Positions 8,994 to 17,591 of a stretch of 64,000 nucleotides of DNA are shown here, one piece after another. Made by a program: the position numbers and the translations under genes. The stretch is taken from positions 42,121-106,120 of the forward strand of contig WQZP01000005.1 in the NCBI GenBank assembly GCA_009780675.1. The letters are read 5' to 3'. Source of the DNA: Spirochaetaceae bacterium (lineage in GTDB: Bacteria; Spirochaetota; Spirochaetia; CADAEX01). Within the stretch, counting starts at the first letter, position 1; the number at the start of each line of letters is the position of its first letter. The notes under the pieces were generated by a model. The model saw nothing but the letters and a program-made list of their open reading frames with translations, made no database searches and had not been told where the DNA came from.

Positions 8994-10184
8994 TTCTCTG
9001 CTCCATCTTCTTTCTCCGAAATTGCCGGAACTTTTCCATAATCCTCTGTTTGTAAGAGCATATAGATCTCCTCCAAAGAGAACAGAAGGATCAATAAAAA
9101 AATCAAGAACTAAAGCTCTATGTAAATCTACAGCAGAGTTATAATTTGTAACTAAAGGGAGACCTTGTCCGCGTGGTCGATCTAATAGATGTATATTATC
9201 TGGAGTTGGGTTTGGTAACTGAAAATAACCAATAACTGCTTCTGTACCAACAAGAAGAACCCAATTGTCATTTGATACTTGAAAAAAGGCCAGGTTAGTT
9301 AAAAAAGTATTACTTGGCGTGATTGGATGTTCACTCCGGAAACCACTACCATCAGAAGAACTGATAACACCTAAACGTCCTCCTCTCCTGTCTCTTCCAT
9401 TAAATGTAAAATATATATGGCCATCATGGTACGCAAGTCCTTCAATTTTTCTGTTGCGGTCTATTGGTTCAACGAGTGTAAATTGCTCATCTAGATCATC
9501 ACTATAAAATATGCTGTGAGCATTGGATATCCAATACTTTCCATCTGCTGCGAAAATAACATCAAATGATGAACCTATCAAGGAGGTGTAAGTTCTGCCG
9601 AATAACACGCGTTCTGGTAAGTCGATTAGTGTAAATGTTCCTCCAGTATAATGATATAGCCGACCATCATTGTCAGTGGTATAAGGAGAGGTATTTCTTG
9701 TTGAAACAAATATTTTGCCATCTGCTGTACTTTTTACACTTTGTATAGACCAGGCGTCCGGACGAGGAAGTTGTGTCCATTCCAATCCATTAAGAGAAAA
9801 AAATCCTGTATTTGCATTATCTTTGTTGTAATATATTGCAAATATATTTCCATCATTATCAGACGCCAAACTTGTAGAAAGATGAAAACCACCCGGAGTA
9901 GGGAGCATATGCCAATTTTCATCACCAAATGGCTTTCTCCAAACACTACCTGCTGCAATGTAAAGATCGTTTCCTGCTTTAGCCATACTGCCTACAGTTA
10001 TATTAGTTGGCAGTGATCCAATTCCTATTCTTTCCTCACTTTTTAAACCGTAAAAAATACCTAACTCACTGTCATTACATGAAAACATCAGTAGAAAAGA
10101 GAACAAAAATAATAAAATTGGTATACATAGCAAACCAATTTTGTTGCTCTTCTCCTTTCGGTCAAATGTATATCTTAACTTCAT
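8991..10184 (-). CDS. Lipoprotein of unknown function, possible beta-propeller
   Basis: I do not recognise a named family. The start at 10184 (MKLRYTFDRKEKSNK) is chosen because AGGGGA lies just upstream; further upstream starts would run into the preceding gene. The 397-residue product has a long signal segment ending in LLMFSC, giving a lipidated Cys36. The mature part is beta-rich with recurring short units such as GNDLYIAAGSVWRKP, DGKIFVSTRN, DGRLYHYTGG and GDLYALTNRGLWKSS, spaced like the blades of a sialidase- or YCF48-like propeller. It is probably surface- or periplasm-facing. A beta-barrel protein gene lies 25 bases upstream on the same strand. The stop codon falls in the tandem hairpin repeat. 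Confidence 0.72.
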   Translation of the reverse strand: MKLRYTFDRKEKSNKIGLLCIPILLFLFSFLLMFSCNDSELGIFYGLKSEERIGIGSLPTNITVGSMAKAGNDLYIAAGSVWRKPFGDENWHMLPTPGGFHLSTSLASDNDGNIFAIYYNKDNANTGFFSLNGLEWTQLPRPDAWSIQSVKSTADGKIFVSTRNTSPYTTDNDGRLYHYTGGTFTLIDLPERVLFGRTYTSLIGSSFDVIFAADGKYWISNAHSIFYSDDLDEQFTLVEPIDRNRKIEGLAYHDGHIYFTFNGRDRRGGRLGVISSSDGSGFRSEHPITPSNTFLTNLAFFQVSNDNWVLLVGTEAVIGYFQLPNPTPDNIHLLDRPRGQGLPLVTNYNSAVDLHRALVLDFFIDPSVLFGGDLYALTNRGLWKSSGNFGERRWSRE

Positions 10185-10209
10185 AACTTCCCCTAACATA
10201 AATAAACAA

Positions 10210-10812
10210 TTAAAATCTGAACATAGCTGAAAGTGTTGTTTCAAGAAAGTTCCCAAACATTGCATGGTTTCTTGGAGGATGCCCTTCCCGTCTGCCTGTA
10301 TATAACTGCGGTACCCACCAATATATGAGATTAAACCCAAAAGCCCACTCATGACTAAAATTCCATATAGCAGATGCCCCTGGTTTTAAAATAAAATCCA
10401 TGCTGAATGCATCACCATAAGTGGTAAAATTTATCCCTGCTCCGCAAAAAATAGGAAATTCAAAAGGGTATCTTCTGAAATAATAAGCTATTTTTGCTGT
10501 CAATGGTATCATGTATAATACTCTGTCATTAGGGCCAAATGCAAACATACCACTAAGCTCGCCGCCAATGGTTATTCTGTTGTTTATATATGTACTCCAC
10601 TCAAGAGCCCCAATTCCGCCTAATGAAAGATTTGTTGAGCCAAAATCTAAACTTGGCGACATAAAGAAAAGAGGTATAAAAAGCCCTGCTCTTATTGTAA
10701 ATATCTGGTCCCCGCGATCATACGAAAAATCATAAAAATCATCTTGTGCATTTATATTAATTATCAAAACACAAAGTATTAAGCAAAAAAAAACTAACTT
10801 TTTAAGATTCAA
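10210..10812 (-). CDS. Small outer-membrane beta-barrel protein, putative
   Basis: The 200-residue product begins with a signal peptide (MNLKKLVFFCLILCVLIININAQ) and continues as alternating amphipathic beta strands (FTIRAGLFIPLFF, RITIGGELSGMFAFG, LTAKIAYYFRR, GFNLIYWWVPQL). It ends in the aromatic residue Phe, as outer-membrane barrels usually do. This resembles the 8-stranded OmpW/OmpA-like barrels annotated in treponemes, but I cannot name it. The start is a TTG with GAGGA seven bases before it. The downstream lipoprotein gene is probably co-transcribed, which suggests the two act together at the outer membrane. Confidence 0.72.
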   Translation of the reverse strand: MNLKKLVFFCLILCVLIININAQDDFYDFSYDRGDQIFTIRAGLFIPLFFMSPSLDFGSTNLSLGGIGALEWSTYINNRITIGGELSGMFAFGPNDRVLYMIPLTAKIAYYFRRYPFEFPIFCGAGINFTTYGDAFSMDFILKPGASAIWNFSHEWAFGFNLIYWWVPQLYTGRREGHPPRNHAMFGNFLETTLSAMFRF

Positions 10813-11004
10813 TTAAATGTCCTCATTACTATCATTATTATTTTTAATACTATCACCTGAGATATCTTTTATCAATATGCAATAAATATATAATACAAAC
10901 ATAATATATATTGAAAGGTTACATATAGTATCGTAAAAGCTTGATTTCACAGTTTTAATATGTTTTAATATATTGTAATCTTTTGAAAAAGAAAAAGGAA
11001 TAAT

Positions 11005-11685
11005 ATGTCTCTTAATATTGTCTCTAAAATAGATAAAAAGGTCAAAATAAGCAATGTTATAATAAGTGTTTTTGACAAAACAAATCTTGATCATTTTATT
11101 AAAAAACTAATCCAAATCAATCCGGATATTACGATATACTCTACTGGAGGCACATATAAATACCTCACAGGCATTGAAGGTATAAAAGAGGGTAAAAACC
11201 TTGTCTCGATTTCAGATTATACTAAACAGCCTGAGATGCAGGGTGGGCTTGTAAAAACCCTTGATTTTCGTATTTATATGGGTATTTTAAGCGAAAAATA
11301 TAATGCTGAACATAAAAAAGACCTTGAAAGAACTTCCAGCATTGAATTTGATATGCTGGTTGTTAATCTTTACCCTTTTAGCAGTGTAATCAAAAAACAG
11401 GGTTTAACACCAGAAGAAGCAAGAACCAATATAGATATTGGCGGACCATGTATGCTGAGAGCTTCTGCAAAAAATTTTCATAGAGTTGCTTCTGTATGCA
11501 GCCCTGCAGAATACGACACTATAATAAAAGAAATGGAAGAAAATAAAGGTCAGTTATCTCTTGAAACCCGTTTTAAACTTGCATGTACCACTTTTGAGCA
11601 TACAGCTTCTTACGATACTACTATCGCAAAATATCTAGCTTCCATAAATATAGCGGATTTTGAAAAATTATATAATATTGATTAG
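11005..11685 (+). CDS. purH: IMP cyclohydrolase domain protein (N-terminal half of a split PurH)
   Basis: Closes FAICAR to IMP, the last step of purine synthesis. The 226-residue protein corresponds to the MGS-like cyclohydrolase domain of bifunctional PurH: NVIISVFDKTNLDHFIKKL, STGGTYKYL, the VKTL stretch, FDMLVVNLYPF and NIDIGGPCMLRASAKNF are all recognisable. The usual KTLHPKIHGG motif is replaced by KTLDFRIYMG, a noticeable change near the active site. A TAG stop at 11683 ends this half, and a separate gene with its own AGAGGGGC ribosome binding site encodes the formyltransferase half 13 bases later. The clean join argues for a natural two-gene form and not a frameshift. Confidence 0.9.
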   Translation: MSLNIVSKIDKKVKISNVIISVFDKTNLDHFIKKLIQINPDITIYSTGGTYKYLTGIEGIKEGKNLVSISDYTKQPEMQGGLVKTLDFRIYMGILSEKYNAEHKKDLERTSSIEFDMLVVNLYPFSSVIKKQGLTPEEARTNIDIGGPCMLRASAKNFHRVASVCSPAEYDTIIKEMEENKGQLSLETRFKLACTTFEHTASYDTTIAKYLASINIADFEKLYNID

Positions 11686-11698
11686 AGGGGCATTATAA

Positions 11699-12955
11699 AT
11701 GAGCAGCAATGATATAAAAAAAATATATCATAATATTCTTAAAGAGCAATTTCCTCAGAAAATGGAAATATCATTTTATAATGATAGTAACGATAAACAG
11801 ACTCTTTTTTATGAAAAAGTTGAATGGATTATAGATAATGAAAAAAAAGGGTTACGTTATGGGGAAAACCCATGTCAGGAAGCTTCTTTTTATAAATTAA
11901 TAAATGGCAATCTTGCAATAGGGGATGTTAAAACAATAACACCTGGAAAATATATTGCATCAGATATCGAGCTTCTCCAGTCCGGCAAGCACCCAGGGAA
12001 AATCAATATAACAGATATAGATAACGGACTTAATATTTTACGTTATTTTCATAACACTCCATGCTGTGCAGTTATAAAACACAACAATCCATCCGGCGTT
12101 GCAAAGGGAAGTACGATTTCAGAAGCTTTTGAAAAAGCATTTATGGCAGACAGGATAGCGGCTTTTGGCGGGGCTGTGGTTTTTAACAGGCCTATGGATA
12201 TGAATTGCGCTGCTTTTCTTTCTGATAACTATGTTGAAGTAATTGCAGCTCCTGATTTTGAAGAAGGGGTTATGGGAATTCTGGAGAAGAAAAAAAATAT
12301 AAGAGTAATGGCAATTAAAAATATAGAGAAACTTAACACATTTACAGGAGAAAGAGTTGTTGATCTTAAATCTTTGATTGACGGCGGAATAATTGCGCAA
12401 ATATCATATTCTCCAACAACATTAAAAAAAGAAGATTTACTCCTTGCCGAGACTACCTATAAAGATAAAAACTACAAAATAAACAGAATGCCAACAGAAA
12501 AAGAGTATGAGGATATTATTTTTGGCTGGCTTGTTGAAAGCGGGATAACGAGTAATTCTGTTATATATGTTAAAAATGGGGTTACAGTAGGAATTGGCAC
12601 AGGAGAGCAGGATAGAGTGGGCGTTGCTGAAATTGCAAGAGATAAAGCATACAAAAAATTGTGGGACAGAATAGCATGGGAAAAGTATAAAACCCCATGG
12701 CATCTTCTTGCTGATAAAGATAAAAAAGAAGAGATAATATCTTTTGTCAATGCTGAAAATGGTGGGCTTAAAGGGAGCGTTATGGTCTCTGATGCGTTTT
12801 TCCCTTTTCGCGATGGCGTTGATGTAGGACTTAGTGAAGGGGTTACTGCTGTTGTGCAGCCTGGCGGCTCTCTCCGTGATTTTGAAGTTATTGAAGCTTG
12901 TAACGAAAAAGGGGCAACAATGGTTTATACAGGACAAAGGAGTTTCAAACATTAA
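11699..12955 (+). CDS. purH: AICAR formyltransferase (C-terminal half of a split PurH)
   Basis: Transfers a formyl group from 10-formyl-tetrahydrofolate to AICAR. The 418-residue protein matches the AICARFT domain: GLRYGENPCQEASFY, the catalytic pair Lys127-His128 in IKHNNPSGVA, the AFGGAVVFNRPMD segment, GIGTGEQDRVG and a C-terminal block with VMVSDAFFPFRDGVD plus a QPGGSLRD motif. It carries about 45 extra N-terminal residues before the domain, possibly for docking to the cyclohydrolase subunit encoded just upstream. Its stop codon abuts the ATG of the next gene (TAAATG). Active-site residues are intact. Confidence 0.93.
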   Translation: MSSNDIKKIYHNILKEQFPQKMEISFYNDSNDKQTLFYEKVEWIIDNEKKGLRYGENPCQEASFYKLINGNLAIGDVKTITPGKYIASDIELLQSGKHPGKINITDIDNGLNILRYFHNTPCCAVIKHNNPSGVAKGSTISEAFEKAFMADRIAAFGGAVVFNRPMDMNCAAFLSDNYVEVIAAPDFEEGVMGILEKKKNIRVMAIKNIEKLNTFTGERVVDLKSLIDGGIIAQISYSPTTLKKEDLLLAETTYKDKNYKINRMPTEKEYEDIIFGWLVESGITSNSVIYVKNGVTVGIGTGEQDRVGVAEIARDKAYKKLWDRIAWEKYKTPWHLLADKDKKEEIISFVNAENGGLKGSVMVSDAFFPFRDGVDVGLSEGVTAVVQPGGSLRDFEVIEACNEKGATMVYTGQRSFKH

Positions 12956-14986
12956 ATGTTTTTTCTCAATAGATATTTTCTTATAACTATTATTGCCATT
13001 GCTGTTGTACTCAATTTTTCTTTGCTTTTTATTCTACTATCAAAAACACAAAGACTTGAAAACCGTGTGTCAATGAGTTCAAGTGAAGAGGCTTTATTTA
13101 ATGAAACAGTAAGAGCTAATGTTATAAGGATGCAGCATGAAGTAAATATACTGCGCGATCTGGCTAATCTTCCTCCAACAAGTTTTCCTTCTTTTAATGA
13201 ACATAATGAAAGACGCGGAACAAATCCCAATGCGGTGCAAGGATTTGAAATATTTTATCATGCTTTTGAAAGACTTTACTCACAGCATAGAAGAAATCAG
13301 GAGATAGCAAGAATAAATAGCTTTTCCGCAGAAATAGCCCCTCTATTGACTAGAAATAATTTAACAAGAGATCAACGAGGTTCTGTTTTATATTTGCTAT
13401 CAGGAAATAATGTATATTATTCTATTGAATATGATGCAGAAAGAGACAGGATTATTGCAAGTGCCTTTCCTTTTGAAAATAAAACAAATATTATATCGTT
13501 AACAGATTTTCAGGCTTTTATAGACAGCACATTGCCCAGAGTAAGATCTATATATCAAACAGCAGCATCTGAAATACAGGCTGTCACAAATCATATCAAT
13601 AACCCGGAAGTAAGAAGATCTTTTTCTGAGAAAAGAATACGGGCTGTTCCAATAACAGAAAATAATGATTTTTTTAATACAAGACTTTTTAGAATAGACA
13701 GAATAAATAATCAGTTTATTGCAAATCTTTCATATTCATATGAACAAAGAGGATTTTTAATAAACGGAAATTTCTATGGTAATTCTGAAAGGATCAAAGA
13801 TATAATTTTAAATATTGAAGATCATATTGATATAAGATCAAATGAAGAAAGAATGGTCGGACAAGCTATTAGAGATATTAATAGGATCGCAGAAGACCCT
13901 GCATTCAAAATGTTTCTGGAAGGGCGGGGATATTTTCTTTCATTAAATCCAAGAGAAGATTCTTTGCACATTTTTTTTGATTTTCTTCCCAAAGCAGGTG
14001 GCAGTCGTATAGGTTCTTTTGCGATCAATAAATATACAGGAGATACCTCTATTAAAGATTTTGAAGAGATACACATTTCTTCGATCAGAACTTTAAATAT
14101 GTTTAATCCTACTGATCAGGATCAAAAAAAAAAATTAGATAGCCCTGCTGCAATAACAATAGATAGGAGCAGATTTCATAATTTTCTTATTGCTGGTAAT
14201 CATGAAAAAAATTCAGATACTGTAATGGTTGCAAGCCTTGATCGCAGCACTCAAACTTTAAACATCATAAGCTTACCAAGAGATATATTTTTTCGGGGCA
14301 GAAGACTAAATACTTATTACAGAATTTTCGGCCCTCAAAGACTTAGAGAAATAGTGGAATCAATAACCGGTCTCCATATTTCACGTTACTTTATTATAGA
14401 TATGTATGCATTTGTTGATGTTGTTAATATTCTTGGAGGGATCGAAATAACTCTTGAACAAGATCTTGTTGACCCCACATACAGAGTAAGAAATAATGGT
14501 GTATGGTCTACCTTATATTATAGAAGAGGGACACATCACCTCAATGGAATAGAAACATTAAGAGTTGCAAGGGCAAGAAATTTTATGCCTGCATTTTCCC
14601 GTGATGACAGACAGCAAAAAATACTTATTGCATTGCTCAACAGAATATCTGAACTTTCAATTACAGATTTTGATAGAATTTTTAATATTATCAGAACTGT
14701 AATAACATATCTTGATACAGACATATCTATTCCTGAATCATTAGGGCTTCTGAATGATTTAAGAAATATAAGAGAATTTAACAGAATAATATTGTCAACA
14801 GATAATGTTCTTGTACAAACATATACAAACCTCATGTATCTTGGAATGGATGAAGATGAAGTAAGTGATGATTTTGATAAAGGGGCATGGATATTAATGC
14901 CAATAAATAATGATTGGGATTCTATTCCTTATTTTCTTCAAAATGTAATACAAGGTAATAGCAATAAAAATGAAATATTGGATTGA
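12956..14986 (+). CDS. LytR-CpsA-Psr (LCP) family protein with large N-terminal region
   Basis: LCP proteins transfer polyprenyl-phosphate-linked glycopolymers onto the cell wall or other acceptors. This 676-residue protein has one N-terminal membrane helix (about residues 7-28) and a helical and beta extracytoplasmic part of about 370 residues that I do not recognise. A C-terminal LCP domain follows, with SDTVMVASLDR, NIISLPRDIFFRGRRLNTYYRIFG, a YAFVDVVNILGGIEI motif, the HHLNGIETLRVARAR block and FSRDDRQQKI. Arg residues that bind pyrophosphate in the family are present. An AAGGAG lies 13 bases before the ATG. The gene overlaps miaB by 17 bases. The acceptor in a spirochaete is unclear because no teichoic acid genes are seen here. 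Confidence 0.85.
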   Translation: MFFLNRYFLITIIAIAVVLNFSLLFILLSKTQRLENRVSMSSSEEALFNETVRANVIRMQHEVNILRDLANLPPTSFPSFNEHNERRGTNPNAVQGFEIFYHAFERLYSQHRRNQEIARINSFSAEIAPLLTRNNLTRDQRGSVLYLLSGNNVYYSIEYDAERDRIIASAFPFENKTNIISLTDFQAFIDSTLPRVRSIYQTAASEIQAVTNHINNPEVRRSFSEKRIRAVPITENNDFFNTRLFRIDRINNQFIANLSYSYEQRGFLINGNFYGNSERIKDIILNIEDHIDIRSNEERMVGQAIRDINRIAEDPAFKMFLEGRGYFLSLNPREDSLHIFFDFLPKAGGSRIGSFAINKYTGDTSIKDFEEIHISSIRTLNMFNPTDQDQKKKLDSPAAITIDRSRFHNFLIAGNHEKNSDTVMVASLDRSTQTLNIISLPRDIFFRGRRLNTYYRIFGPQRLREIVESITGLHISRYFIIDMYAFVDVVNILGGIEITLEQDLVDPTYRVRNNGVWSTLYYRRGTHHLNGIETLRVARARNFMPAFSRDDRQQKILIALLNRISELSITDFDRIFNIIRTVITYLDTDISIPESLGLLNDLRNIREFNRIILSTDNVLVQTYTNLMYLGMDEDEVSDDFDKGAWILMPINNDWDSIPYFLQNVIQGNSNKNEILD

Positions 14987-16271
14987 AACATACGGCTGCC
15001 AGATGAATAAGGCAGAATCAGAAGCTTTTGAACTTGAACTAAACCATAACATGTGGGAGAGCGCGGAAAACCCTTTGGAGGCTAATCTTGCAGTTATTAA
15101 TACCTGTTCTGTGCGGGAAACTGCGGAAGAAAGAATATGGGGGAGAATAGGGTATTATAAAAGAGTAAAAAAAGATAATCCTTCATTGATACTAATAATA
15201 ACCGGGTGTATGGCAGAAAGACTTGGCAGTAAGTTTTTGGGTAATGGCTCACCTGTTGATAAAGTTTTTGGCACATTCTCAAAACATAAAATTATTGATT
15301 TTGTTTTGAATAAGTCAGATTTTGATCCTTCCAGTAATTTATATAAATTTAGCAAAGTACACACAACAGAAGGGAAATTTAAGTCATTTGTTCCTATTAT
15401 GAATGGTTGCAATAATTTTTGCAGCTATTGCATTGTTCCGTATGTCAGGGGCAGGGAATTATCAAGAAATCCCGATGAAATTTTTTCTGAGATCGAAGAA
15501 CTTGAAAAAAGAGGGATAAAAGAAATAACTCTTCTGGGGCAGAATGTAAATTCATATTATTATAATAATGGCGAAACAGGAGAAAGTTTAGACTTTCCTG
15601 AGCTACTTAAAAAAATATCTGAAAAGGTTAACAGCATAGAATGGATAAGGTTTTTAACTTCACATCCAAAAGATCTTGGCGATAAACTTATAAATGTAAT
15701 GGCAAAATCCAATAACATTTGCCGGCACATCCACCTTCCTCTTCAAAGCGGTTCAGATGTTATATTAAAAAAAATGAACCGCAAATATAACTCGGATTTT
15801 TATAATAATCTTGTAAAAAAAATTAAATATGATATACCTGATGCATCAATTACCACCGATATAATAGTAGGCTTTCCTGGAGAAAGCAAAGAAGATTATG
15901 ATATGACATATAATTTGATGAATAGTATAAAATTTAATGAAGCATTTACATATTATTACAATCCAAGGGAAGGAACCAAAGCTTTTGATTTTGAGGATAA
16001 TATACCAAAAGAAGAGAAATTAAGAAGACTCTCAGAAATTATAGAATTGCAAAAAAAAATAACAGTTTTGAAAAAAAAGGAAAAAATCGGGGCCACCCTA
16101 AAAGTTCTTGCAGAAGGGTTTTCTAAAAATAATTCCAATGAATTAATTGGGAGAACAGAATTTGACGAAATGATTGTTTTTAATGGTAAACATGATAAAA
16201 TTGGTTTATACAGTATGGTAAAAATTCTTTTTGTAAAAGGTAATACGTTTATAGGAGAAATAGTGACATGA
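14970..16271 (+). CDS. miaB: tRNA-2-methylthio-N6-dimethylallyladenosine synthase MiaB
   Basis: Radical-SAM methylthiotransferase that adds the 2-methylthio group to i6A37 in tRNA. The 433-residue protein has the three domains in order: an N-terminal MTTase domain with Cys10 (YGCQMNKAESE), Cys46 (NTCSVRETAEERIWGRIG) and Cys80 (TGCMAER) for one cluster; a radical-SAM domain with Cys147, Cys151 and Cys154 (GCNNFCSYCIVPYVRG); and a C-terminal TRAM domain. The PLQSGSD and TTDIIVGFPGE motifs are also typical. The SCSVRE-like ERIWGR pattern favours MiaB over RimO or MtaB. The start lies inside the preceding gene. Confidence 0.95.
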   Translation: MKYWIETYGCQMNKAESEAFELELNHNMWESAENPLEANLAVINTCSVRETAEERIWGRIGYYKRVKKDNPSLILIITGCMAERLGSKFLGNGSPVDKVFGTFSKHKIIDFVLNKSDFDPSSNLYKFSKVHTTEGKFKSFVPIMNGCNNFCSYCIVPYVRGRELSRNPDEIFSEIEELEKRGIKEITLLGQNVNSYYYNNGETGESLDFPELLKKISEKVNSIEWIRFLTSHPKDLGDKLINVMAKSNNICRHIHLPLQSGSDVILKKMNRKYNSDFYNNLVKKIKYDIPDASITTDIIVGFPGESKEDYDMTYNLMNSIKFNEAFTYYYNPREGTKAFDFEDNIPKEEKLRRLSEIIELQKKITVLKKKEKIGATLKVLAEGFSKNNSNELIGRTEFDEMIVFNGKHDKIGLYSMVKILFVKGNTFIGEIVT

Positions 16272-16561
16272 GCAAAAATTTAATTATAATTATTCTCATA
16301 ATTGTTATACAGGCTATCTTTGCTGCTCTTAATATAAAAAATGTTTCAGATGTTTCAATAGGGATAAGAACTTTTACAGATGTTCCTGTTTTTATTACGA
16401 TTACAATATCATTTATTATAGGGGTATTGATATTTTTCCCAGTAGCTTTTATTGCAGGTAAAAACCATGCAAAATCAGCAGAGTTAAAAAAAGAAGCTAA
16501 AATTCAGAAAAAACTGTTAAAAGAAAAGAATATACATGAAATTAAACCAATGGAATTATAA
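16268..16561 (+). CDS. Small two-helix membrane protein (LapA-like)
   Basis: The 97-residue protein has two membrane helices (about residues 4-22 and 42-65) and a lysine-rich, probably coiled-coil cytoplasmic tail (ELKKEAKIQKKLLKEK). This is the general architecture of LapA/DUF1049 proteins, which associate with lipopolysaccharide assembly in other bacteria; the assignment is by topology and not by motif. It overlaps miaB by four bases (ATGA) and the next gene by 26, so the three are translationally coupled. No function can be claimed. Confidence 0.72.
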   Translation: MSKNLIIIILIIVIQAIFAALNIKNVSDVSIGIRTFTDVPVFITITISFIIGVLIFFPVAFIAGKNHAKSAELKKEAKIQKKLLKEKNIHEIKPMEL

Positions 16562-17576
16562 AATCAATTTGCGTAGCATACTAATTCTATTATTGTTTTT
16601 TTTAATGCAACCAATGCTTTATGCCCAAACATTTGCCGATGCTGAGGCATTTGAAAGAAGAGGCGAAACCCAAAGAGCGCTTGAGATATTATATAGGCTT
16701 GCTGAAACAACAAGACCGGAAAACAACCAATATTTTTTGATTATTGATAAAATTATTTCACTGGAAACAGATATTCCAAAATTATTGACAAGTGTAGAAG
16801 ATAAAATACTAAGAATTGTAAATGTAGACCAAAGAATTCAGTTATTAAAAAAAATGGCTGTTTTAATGGAACTTTCCGGCAATATTGAAAAAGCAGGACA
16901 CTACTATGAGATGATATATAGATTGAACAGCAGCGATGAAAACTTTATTTATTTGATTAAAGCCGCAGCTATTAATCTTGAAACAGGCAATATAGATAAA
17001 GCTCTTTCACTTGCCAGTTTTGTGGAAAGTAGAGCAAGAAGATTGGTTGATTTACAAAAAGCAAAATTATTGGCAATTTATATAGATATTCTCCAAGACA
17101 ATAGAGATAGCGCTTTAAGAAAAATGTCACAAATACTTGATAATAAATATACAGAAGAGACCCTTTTTATTATTTATAAATTATCAAATTGGCATGATAT
17201 TAGAGATACTAGAGAAAAAGCAAGAAGCATAATAATAAGAACTCATAATCAGAGAGTTCTTGATGAACTTAATATTTATCAAAAACCACTTTCTCCTCTT
17301 TTTCTTTTTGCCCTATCAGAAACAAGTGTTGTTGATAGCCGACCAATAACCTATCATGCATATATTCAAACAGGATTGTTTAGTTCTCTAAGAAATGCTG
17401 AAAATATGCGGGAAAGAATAATTCAGGTAGGCCTCCCTTGCAAAATTATGGAAACCCCAAGAAGTGGGGAAATTTTTTTTAGAGTAGTTGTTCCTGTTGA
17501 AACTGAAAGAGAGATTGAAAATTATAATCTTATTCTTAGAAATAATAATATCGAAAGCTTCATAATTTTTAATTAG
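16536..17576 (+). CDS. Exported TPR protein with C-terminal SPOR domain
   Basis: The 346-residue product has an N-terminal signal segment (residues about 13-31, ending LYAQ) and a helical TPR-like central part (AEAFERRGETQRALEILYRLAE and ELSGNIEKAGHYYEMIYRL in part). The C-terminal SPOR domain contains YHAYIQTGLFSSLRNAENM and a second strand, IFFRVVVPV. SPOR domains bind denuded peptidoglycan glycan strands at division sites, so a role in septal wall processing is likely. It is the last gene of a run from purH and converges with the next gene 15 bases later. No clear terminator hairpin is visible in the junction. Confidence 0.82.
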   Translation: MKLNQWNYKINLRSILILLLFFLMQPMLYAQTFADAEAFERRGETQRALEILYRLAETTRPENNQYFLIIDKIISLETDIPKLLTSVEDKILRIVNVDQRIQLLKKMAVLMELSGNIEKAGHYYEMIYRLNSSDENFIYLIKAAAINLETGNIDKALSLASFVESRARRLVDLQKAKLLAIYIDILQDNRDSALRKMSQILDNKYTEETLFIIYKLSNWHDIRDTREKARSIIIRTHNQRVLDELNIYQKPLSPLFLFALSETSVVDSRPITYHAYIQTGLFSSLRNAENMRERIIQVGLPCKIMETPRSGEIFFRVVVPVETEREIENYNLILRNNNIESFIIFN

Positions 17577-17591
17577 GTCGGATTTAACTGA

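Noticed and set aside
10813..11094. Open frame (minus strand) covering the purH upstream region
   Set aside because: It overlaps the start of purH and the divergent promoter region, and the product (Ile, Tyr and Asn-rich) looks like translated AT-rich intergenic DNA.
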